The notes beneath the pieces were generated by a model that had not been told where the DNA came from, did not search any database, and saw only the letters and a list, made by a program, of their open reading frames with translations. DNA of 64,000 bases from Dryomyza anilis (lineage: Eukaryota; Arthropoda; Insecta; Diptera; Dryomyzidae), in assembly GCA_951804985.1 (NCBI GenBank), contig OX638130.1, forward strand, positions 85,655,069 to 85,719,068. Direction: 5' to 3'. This document shows, in pieces, positions 55,650 through 64,000 of the stretch; position 1 is the stretch's first letter, and the number at the start of each line of letters is the position of its first letter. The position numbers were made by a program, and so were the translations under genes.

Positions 55650-57200
55650 ACATAAATCACTGTGATTGGTAAGAAAATTGTCTATCATTATAAATAAGAA
55701 AAAATTGGGTAATTCGTAAAGAAATTTAAGAAAATCAATGACAAAGTCAATTTTTTTATTGTTATAAATTTGAACTTTATGTACATTTTAAAAAAGAAAG
55801 TAATCATGCAGTTTGAAATTGTGGTACATCATTGGAAAGATAATTTAATTGTCTAAAACCAGAGGGAAAAAAATCAGATTATACATTATATCCAAATTTC
55901 TTGATTATGTTATGTCGGTAATATGTATGCATTTCTTGAACACCCTGAGTGCAAAATTAGGCATTTTTTTATTTTATACTTTCTTATTTTTTTGAATCAT
56001 AGAATAACCCCTAAATTTATTACATAGATGAACCAAACACCCTTTTTATTAGTTCGTAAGCTAAATCAAATTTATAAAATTTTTTGCTGCTTCAATTAAC
56101 AGTGTTGTTAATAATAATTTTAAAAAATGTAGAAAAAAATATATTTTTTCTGTGTACCTTAACATATTTATTTTAATAGCGCATTGTATTAAGTACAAAA
56201 TGAATTAGTGTTAATTGAAAAAAAAATGTTAATGAAATACATTTGAATGCCATTCGTCAGTAATGAAAATGCAATCGATGTGAGTTAAGAGACTTAATGC
56301 TAGCCTTAACCTAGGAGAACAATCTTACATTTTAAAGCTTAATTGGTTTTATTTTTATTTTTTAATATTGTCATAAATATAAAAAAACGAAAATAGACAG
56401 ACACACACACGTTAATTCTTTTTTTTTTTTTTTTTGTTTCCTTAAATACGTTTTTAATACGATAGATACGATAGTAGTAAATATAAAACTTTGGAAGATT
56501 TATTTATTTATTTATTTTAGCGGCACACGAACGTATGGTTCATGTGGATTACTGTTTTTGCATTCTGAAATTGTAAGATCAGAAAATTAGATAAAAATAG
56601 GCTAGCAACACGAAAGAAAGCAATTTTGGCAATGAGAGGACTTAAATGTTAATAACAGAGCATTTCTATAAAAGGTGGTAGTACGTTAACGTTATTTGGA
56701 CTTTATGTTACACAGGTCTACACTCAGAAAATAAGTCCTATAAGTTGGAACATGACAAACTTATTGATAAAAACCAAAAATATATTAACAATCAGCATTT
56801 TTTAATGGTATTTTATAATATTTTTAAAAGCATTTTCTAATTCTCAAAATAAGTTATCCTATTAATTAATTTTCATACCAACAACTATTAAAGTAATATC
56901 AAAAAACTATTGATTGTATTGTGTTTTATCTGAGTTTAACAATTACGTTTGAAATTGAATCGAAAATTATTTAGTTTTTTTTTAGTAGATTTCATTATAA
57001 AAAATGTTTATGGTTCGTTCGTTAATTTGTAGACCTATGTATATTAGTGCTCCATAGAATATAGTTAGAAATTGTTAGCTAATGTTGGTACTGGTTACAT
57101 TTTTAAAACAACTTTGGAAAAAGTCCTTCATTGAATGGTTGAGAGAGGGGGGTTGGTTAGAAAAATGTTTCCTTAGTAGTGCTTGGGTCTTGGGCGCAAC
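55650..57200. other. AT-rich intronic DNA, nothing firm
   Basis: It contains a poly(T) run at 56420-56437 and one CTACACTCAGAAAA MITE-type end at 56710. No exon was recognised. Confidence 0.4.
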
Positions 57201-57204
57201 TAAC

Positions 57205-57414
57205 CTCTGTGCAGATTTACGCGGAGGCGGTTGTGGGGCACGGCCGATGGGACCACTTGGTGGTGGTGGTGGTGGCGGCGGTGTTGTTGTTATTGTTGTT
57301 GGTACCATCGTTGGTAAGGTTGGTTTTTTTGTACGCGGCGGTACAGGAATAGAACGTTCAGATGAAGCAGACGGACTGGAGTGATGACTTTCATCCTCAA
57401 GTACGTTGTGAATA
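57205..57414 (-). CDS. proline-rich exon
   Basis: The acceptor is gtttatag before 57414 and the donor is CACAGAG|gttagt. It encodes IHNVLEDESHHSSPSASSER, then SIPVPPRTKKPTLPTMVPTT, eight consecutive Pro and GPIGRAPQPPPRKSAQ. Polyproline with PPxR/K motifs suggests SH3, EVH1 or profilin binding. Phase 2 at the end fits the next minus-strand exon at 53608. Reading through the donor gives another 24 codons and a stop, so intron retention would also end the protein. Confidence 0.65.
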
Positions 57415-57727
57415 CTATAAACAACAAATTATATATATAAATATAAAATAATTACTATAAAAAATAATAATAATTAATAAAAAAGAGCACATAAAAAAAT
57501 GTCTCTTAAATTTGTTTTTTTTTTTTTTTGTAAGGAAAATTATTTTATTTTACTTTAATTTAAATATTTTGCAAATCTATTTATTTTGAATAATTCTATT
57601 TTTTGTTCTCTGTGTTTCACAGACAGAATTCTAATGAATATGATTAATCGATAGTTTGGATGATAATTAGGAGATGTTCTGTACTTCACTTCCATACGAA
57701 ATTCAAATATTGAATATTTGACATATA

Positions 57728-59316
57728 CAGTGGCTCATTTCGTGGCTTATTTCGTGCAGTACACAATTCTAAATTTAAATGTTTCTAGCTTTTAAATATG
57801 CACTTATATTGACGAAATTTTAACGCAGATTTGTAGACCAATGTTCATCGAACATAATACCTGAGTTTGGATTTTGAAAAGTGCTCCACTCGTAGTATAA
57901 CAGGACTTTACAATATACATAGAAAATTTAAGCTCACAGCTTATTTCGTGCATACATTTAATTTAGATGTTAGCTCTCGATCGTGGTCCCGTATTCGCTG
58001 TTTTTTTTTTGTTTACTATGTCCATTCAGGGGTGATTGCAGTTAGCAGCTAATTTTAGTCGGAATTCATTACAATACATGTCAGTTCTGATTTATTTTAA
58101 AAAAGGGTCACTGCACAACAACAGAACAGCGCAAATTAGTCTTATTTCACTTCAAATATGAGAAAACCTAACGAAAAATGGCTGAAATCGTAAACTTGAG
58201 TCCCTCTACAGTACAGAGAACCCTCCAGTGCTTTTTGCACGAAAATCGTGTGGCCAATAAGAGAAGAAATGCTCCAAATAAAATATTTACGGAAGCGGAG
58301 GAGCGACTTGTTCTGCGTAAAACAAAGAAAAATCCGAAGCTTTCGGCTCCAAAATTGGCCATGGATGTTGAGAAAGAGTTGGGCAATAAATGTTTTGCCG
58401 AAACTATTTTCCGAGTCGTGCGGGCAAGCGATTTTAATGGTCGAGTAGCACGCAAGAAACATTTCACAAACAAACATAATCAGCTATGTCGACTGAACGA
58501 CAGCCAAACAGCATGTTGTCCATCCGGGTACATTCTGGAACGACGCCATTTTCTCAGACGAGTCCAAATTCAATATTTTTGGATCCAACGAAATGCTTTA
58601 CGTGTGGCGTAAGGCTAATACCGAGCTAGACAATAAACACCTCAAGCCTACAGTAAAGCAAGGTTGCGGTTTGGGCCTGCATGGCTGCATTCGGTGTTGG
58701 AAAATTAGTTTTTATTGATGAGATTATGGACAAGACAATGTATCTGAGCATTCTAAAGGAAAATGTACTTCAATGTACCGTTACTTTGGGTGTACGAGAA
58801 GAATTCGTTTCTATCAGGACAACGTCCAGAAACATAAATCGGGAATTGTCCAGTCATGGTTGATTTGGAATTGGCCGCATCTTATGACTCCGTCTGCACA
58901 GTTACCAGACACTGACGTTCGCAAGCGGAACATTTCCAATAAAAATGATTTGAAATATACTCTAATGGAATAATGGCAAAAAATCTTACCAGAGATTCCA
59001 TAAAATTTGTGGAATCAATGCCTAGGCGTCTTTAAGATGTAATTAAACAAAAGGGCGGCCACACAACATATTAATAGACATGCACATAACATTTTTTCAA
59101 GATACAGTGCTGTGCACGAAATAAGCTGTGGCGTTGAATTTTGCAACATTTTCTGTTTTTTTACTTTATCTGTTTTTAAATTTAAGTGTCTCTGTAATGA
59201 TATATATACAAGTAAAAAATTGTCGTTTAAAATTTTTCCATATTGGTACTCGTTACTGAGTTATAGCATTTCAAAGTTGAACACTGCGCCTGCACGAAAT
59301 AAGCTGTGATCCACTG
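57728..59316 (+). mobile_element. Tc1-like DNA transposon, defective copy 2
   Basis: It is the same family as 1432-3074, in opposite orientation. The left end begins CAGTGGCTCATTTCGTGGCT and the right end in reverse complement begins CAGTGGATCACAGCTTATTT. TA flanks both sides. Internal direct copies of the end motif occur near 57935 (CACAGCTTATTTCGTGCATA) and 59110. The copies look about 93-96% identical by eye, so insertion was recent relative to the other repeats. Confidence 0.93.
58178..58978 (+). pseudogene. Tc1-like transposase, frameshifted (copy 2)
   Basis: The intact N-terminal part starts MAEIVNLSPSTVQRTLQCFL and contains KIFTEAEERLVLRKTKKNPK and FNGRVARKKHF. The frame is then lost around 58480 and resumes as FSDESKFNIFGS, which holds the first catalytic Asp. 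It shifts again near 58670 (GVGKLVFIDEIMDKTMYLSI) and again near 58770 (RIRFYQDNVQKHKS). A deletion after 58900 removes the block holding the catalytic Glu that copy 1 retains (SPDLNVTENLW), so this copy is more damaged at its 3' end. Confidence 0.88.
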
Positions 59317-59319
59317 TAT

Positions 59320-60420
59320 TTGAGTTCATTCGACAGAATTTGAGCGTATTGAATTCGTTTGAAATATGTTTAATTTGAATAGAAAAATAAAATTTGAAAC
59401 ACAAAAAATAACAAATACGATCAAATTGAAATTTATAAGTTTTTCAAAAATTGAAAACGAATAATGACGAATTGTTTAAGAAGTGTTTGAAAACTTTCAA
59501 AAGCTATGGGAATTGCTGCATGTGCAGATTGCTACGAACGAAAACCCAACCATTTAGTTTAGTCTTCGAATTATGAAAACGCGCACACCTTCTTGATAGT
59601 ATTTTGAACGGAAAGTGAAACATCCCTGCATACCATATAACTATAATTTTAAATTTTATATTAAGAACTGCGCACTCAAAAATTGCCCATCACATTATTT
59701 ACTATTGGAATATTCCATTTTAAATCAACGAAAAAATAAAAAATTTAAACATCATCCTCTTCGAAATTGATAAAATTTTGTATGAGTGTTCTCTTATATT
59801 AAAATAAGAAATATTCAAGCCTCCTAAACCTCTGCCTTCTATGGTTCCCGAAATATGGCTGCATAAAAAGTGAAAAAATAAGTAAAAACTCACAAAGGTG
59901 GGTTAACTTATTTGCATTTATCTGAAAAACAAATTTTAAGAAGGAAATCAGCATTAACATAAATTTTTTAAAAATATGGGCTTTTTAGAAAAATCTTCCT
60001 ATAATCTAGATCATGTGATAATGACCTTTTATCTTCGGATACAAAACTTATATTATTTGCCATATTAAAGACCATCTTGCTTCCACCTTCCAAATGATAC
60101 CTCTATTGATTTTGTACGTAAACTAGTTTTTCAAATAAATTCAATTAAGTTAACCAACCTATACAGAAATAACTTCATTTGGCTTGATCGTGGTTTCAAT
60201 ATAAATATAGTTTAGCAGATTTTTTGTAATGGGCATTTTTTTCTTGCGCTGTTCTACAAAAATTTGCATTTCAGATGCAAATAAAAACCGTAAACGAATT
60301 GATCTGAAAATTTGATTTTCACAAATCCGATTTTCGATGTTTTTTATTTCATGTGTGAAAAATACTATCGCGCGGTATAATTTTCGATATGAAACTCAAA
60401 ATATTTTAAAATTTAATTTT
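59320..60420. other. AT-rich DNA, nothing recognised
   Basis: No structure was seen. Confidence 0.4.
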
Positions 60421-60427
60421 TTAATTT

Positions 60428-60596
60428 TTAAGGGCGAGTTTACACGATAGAGAAAATAGCTAGAGATAGAGCAAAATAGAGCAAAAAATCTCATAGAGTT
60501 GTGTAAACACTACATAGAGCTCCACGGTAGGGAGCTCTACGGTAGATTTTTTTCTCTATCTCTAGCTAATATCTCTATCGTGTATTCGAGCCTTAA
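60428..60596. mobile_element. 169-bp MITE flanked by TTAA
   Basis: TTAAGGGCGAGTTTACACGA, then TAGAGAAAATAGCTAGAG on the left is mirrored by CTCTAGCTAATATCTCTATC, GTGTATTCGAGCCTTAA on the right. TTAA at both outer edges would fit piggyBac-type target duplication. An inner GAGCTC...GAGCTC hairpin lies at 60515-60540. Confidence 0.82.
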
Positions 60597-60599
60597 GAG

Positions 60600-63320
60600 T
60601 TTTCATAAAAAAAACTGAACAAACAAAATTTGTATATCGTAAATTTAAATTTTGTTCAATATAATCTCCATTTATATCGCAAGTAGGGTATTCCGTATCA
60701 TTGTAGATGATCAAAAAAGAAAAATTGGGTTGATATCGTATCGATATAATTAAAATATCGTTTGGTTCGCTGTGATGCCAGTATACAGTGTGATTCATAA
60801 TAACTGTCAATAAAGTAAAGTGCAATAAAAAATAAATTAATCAATGAAATTTCGCATTTTTTTAAAATTTATGTTTTTTTGTAATATTTGTAAAATTGAT
60901 AAGTTCACATCTTTTGACTTTTTTTTTTGATTGCTTGATTGCATCATATTCTTATCCATTTCATCCCAAATCCATATCAGCCGGGCTTTGAATATGTTAA
61001 CAGTTATTCTAATACCACTTTTGCTAAGAAGATAGCCCCTTGATATAAAACCGAGAAATTATGTCTTGAGTACAAACTATTGATCCCAAATCATTATTTT
61101 CGAGACATTTCGAAATTAATCCACAACCAATTCATCCTTGAGAATGTCTGTGAGATTAAAATTATTATGAAGGAGGAACATCTCTTCATACGAAAATACA
61201 ATTTTATCTTCTGCGTGCCTGCTCAGAAGTTTTTGCACTTTTTGCACTCGTCGACTTTGATGCCAAAATTGTTTTTCAGTATTCTCCACATTGATACACT
61301 CGAAATTCGCTGAATTTCATCGAGTTCCTCCTCTGACGCATATCACGGTCCGATATGAGCAAATCCAGAAAACTTTTAACCTTCATGATATTGACATAAA
61401 GTAATGAATAAAAATGATTTATTGTTTTTTATATTGTACATTTTAATTGAATGTTGTTAAAATTACTTGAGTTAATAAATCACAACCATTTTTGAGTTCT
61501 TAAGTTGCTCTGTCGATAAGTAAGAAAAACATCAAAAATAACTGGTGATACGCGCACGTATCAGCACGTTGTACGGCTTGCAAATTATCGCTACGATTTT
61601 AATACAATCACTAGCTAATACTCGAATACAAAAATATATGTCACATAAGTGTGCCATATCCCAAACGAAATTTGGACAGAGGTGGAGGTATGATACGACT
61701 TTTGAAACGAAAACGAAAATTTCGTCTTCTTTTCAACGTATGAGCCGCGGCTTGCATTTAATGTATCTTTTTGTATCTAATTTTTAATAGAGGAGATTAA
61801 TATAAAGATTTTAAAATATGACTTGTGAATGTCCCTCCCCTAACACCAACAAAAAAGAACGCGCTGGAACTTTGCAAAAAAAAAAAACGTTATTTGCCCG
61901 AAAAAAGCACTTTTTTCTAAAGCATAATTCCATCTGAATTTAGCTGAACATAGGTGTGATCGGAAATTTAAGCCACGTGTTAATTTAAAAATACAATACC
62001 GTTTCAGTATTATTGATCAATAATTTTTTATTGAGAAAACAAAATTTCAACAAAATTTCAAAAAAATTACAATTTTGCACCTATTATCGAACGTGTGGGG
62101 AGCGGCTTTACAATAATTGTTGGTTTGATTTTTTTATTGCAACGCATTGTAATAGCAATGATTCTAGGGCATGTCACTTGAATGTGCCCCTAGTAACAAA
62201 AATACAGAAACACTTAAAAATTCAAAATTCGCCTTAAAGCAATCATCTTGATGAGTTATTTGAATTCTGAAAATATGTCCTTGAAAAAATTAAAATTGCC
62301 TCCAAAAATTGGTTAGGCAAAAATATCTTCGTTATTTTTACTACCTTTTTGGACATTTCAGAAAGATGCATCTTTTAAGAAAATAAAATTGTTTAGTACT
62401 AGGGTGTATCATTTATGCACTATGGTGAATATAATGGAAATGTTTGTAAGGGATAGCTCAAAGATTCTTCGATTGAGCTGAAATTTTGTCTGGATTTCCT
62501 TTTCTAGTATCTTCATGAAATAAGCCCCGGTGAGCGGAACACCAAAAATAGGAATTGTATTTTGATAATGAGAATTCATTTCTATAGCCACTTTGGATGA
62601 ATTGGAAATGGTGTGATTTCAAAGAATTAGACATATCTTAAATGTTTAAAATAATATATATTAAATATGGACATTTTATCTTTAACTGCATCAAAATGAG
62701 TATAGGGCACACACTTTTTTTGATGATGTATGTTATAAAATAACACGAAATATATTGAAATAAAAAAAAATGATATTTATGCATTTGTCGCAAAATGATT
62801 TTGACACACATTGATTGAAAACGAATTCTCGTTCAAAAAATGCTTTTATAATCAACTTTATTTTTTACACCAAACATGTAAAATTTTGAGAGAAAAATAG
62901 ATTCTTTTAATTAAAACGATCTGCTTCTATTACTGTACACTCTATTATGTACATTCAACTGATTAACACCACTTTAGTATTTTTATACATTTTTTTTTTC
63001 AAATTATCAAATCTCTGAAACCCCACCTCTGAAAAGCTGACATTTTCCCAATATATTTTTTAAATTGTTTCACCTAATTTTTTAAATTTTTTGGGGCTCC
63101 ACGAATGAAGAAACTTTTTTGTAAAAATATATGGGAATTGACCATTTATAAAGTTTCATATTCGTGTTTTATTGCGGAAGCACGGAAACAGCTTTTGAAA
63201 AATAAGTGAGTGAAATATTTGTCAAAAATATCATACAAATTTTGTATGACAATCAATATGTATAAAGATGATGCGAAAATTTGAACAGCTCAACATTTTT
63301 TTAATTTCCATTTCCTACCT
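60600..63320. other. AT-rich DNA, nothing recognised
   Basis: Scattered short open frames (61080-61313, 61545-61787, 62013-62237) lack homology I can recognise, splice context or composition change. No repeat ends were found. Confidence 0.4.
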
Positions 63321-63332
63321 TTTTTTTTTTTT

Positions 63333-63432
63333 TTGGCGCTACGTCCTGTATAGAACTTCGGCCGAGCTCTCTCACCATTTGAGCTGTGCGAGTTATATTT
63401 GTACTCAAATTGGTGGGCACCTGCAGTTTATT
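63333..63432 (-). repeat. SINE-like or LINE 3' end fragment, inverted copy
   Basis: GGCCGAGCTCTCTCACCATT, then TATTTGTACTCAAATTGGTG and CCTGCAGTTTATT is the reverse complement of the sequence at 63864-63975. It is preceded on the plus strand by a T-run and GGCGCTACGTCCTGTATAG. Confidence 0.75.
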
Positions 63433-63514
63433 TATTAGTTATTGTATTGTTTACCAAATTAATTAGAATTTAATTATTAATTTTTTGATATATTAATTAA
63501 TGATCTAATTAATT

Positions 63515-63659
63515 TAGTAATGGTTCCAGTTTTCGTTCCGGTTCTGGTTTTCTGTTCCAGTTCCGGTTCTATAAAAAATAATATAACGATTTCAGGTCCG
63601 GTTCCATAAAAATGAAACAGTTTCGGCCCGATTCCAGTTCCGGTTCCACCCGAGCCCTG
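63515..63659 (-). mobile_element. GGTTCC-rich hAT-like end
   Basis: On the minus strand the sequence begins CAGGGCTCGGGTGGAACCGG and continues as degenerate GGAACCGGAAC repeats. CAGGGCTCG matches hAT ends seen elsewhere in the window. The other end was not found. Confidence 0.45.
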
Positions 63660-63863
63660 TATACGTCCACATTTCATTTGAATTTTTGCAGGTTATCGTT
63701 GTGTTAAAGTGTTTTATTGTCAAGTATATAAATCTGTAACCGCGGTTCAAGCCTGGACTGGGGCTAACAACATCTTTTCATAGAAACATTTTTCTATACC
63801 GCGCTACCTCTCGGCAGTAAATGGCAAACCTACGAGAGTAAAACATTGCCTATGAAAAGCACT

Positions 63864-64000
63864 CACCCGCCGTTCGGATTCGGCAATAAACTGTAGGTCC
63901 CACCACTTTGAGTACAAATATAACACGCACAGCTCAAAATGGTGAGAGAGCTCGGCCTTAGTTCCTATAGGACTGTAGTGCCAAACTATTATTATTATAT
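63864..64000 (+). repeat. SINE-like or LINE 3' end fragment with ATT tail
   Basis: CACCCGCCGTTCGGATTCGG...TATAGGACTGTAGTGCCAAA is followed by (ATT)n running off the window. It is nearly identical to 23464-23579. The simple tail suggests retroposition. Confidence 0.75.

Noticed and set aside
60000..63300. Short frames that might be small genes
   Set aside because: There is no composition change, no homology I recognise, and frame lengths are as expected by chance in AT-rich DNA.

Overview
This window is AT-rich, intron-rich and transposon-dense nuclear DNA of an insect, most likely a higher fly (Diptera, Brachycera). The reasons are GT-AG introns, CAG-rich glutamine and histidine runs in exons, Tc1/mariner, hAT, Helitron and non-LTR elements of fly type, and very many short inverted-repeat elements (MITEs). 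There is no sign of bacterial organisation, and I saw no tRNA or rRNA gene and no CRISPR array.

Two genes account for nearly all the credible coding sequence. The first, on the + strand (5292 to 22074), is the 3' portion of an HFM1/MER3-type meiotic DNA helicase. Nine exons join in one continuous frame of 936 codons including the stop. They cover the winged-helix and Sec63 (ratchet) part and a long low-complexity tail. The DEXH and helicase-C exons must lie upstream of this window or of the 5.3 kb of visible intron. The introns are swollen by Helitrons, a Tc1 element, a hAT with a LINE inside it, and many MITEs.

The second gene is on the - strand. Seven exons between 37422 and 22162 join in one frame of 713 codons including the stop. 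They encode a PH domain followed by a long linker with tyrosine motifs (EPVYAVI, AIYEDG, NIYEPI) and a basic C-terminus. It ends tail-to-tail with HFM1, and the two stop codons are only 87 bp apart. Two further - strand exons (57414-57205 and 53608-52906), proline-rich and then Q/H/S-rich, may be upstream exons or an alternative isoform of the same gene, or a separate gene.

The rest is repeats. There are two Tc1-like copies with shared frame breaks at opposite ends and in opposite orientation (1432-3074 and 57728-59316). There are hAT-type elements with 8-bp target duplications (14608-16862, 29799-30410, 46758-47925). Helitron-type copies (7.66-9.07 kb, 9.53-10.29 kb, 29.5-30.7 kb, 43.7-44.4 kb) share ends, and three of them carry different internal arrays. 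There are remnants of non-LTR retrotransposons, paired MITE families, and several elements built from arrays of short palindromic units (34.5-36.7 kb, 51.2-52.5 kb). The long stretches 38.5-40.2, 49-51.2 and 59.3-63.3 kb show almost nothing recognisable.
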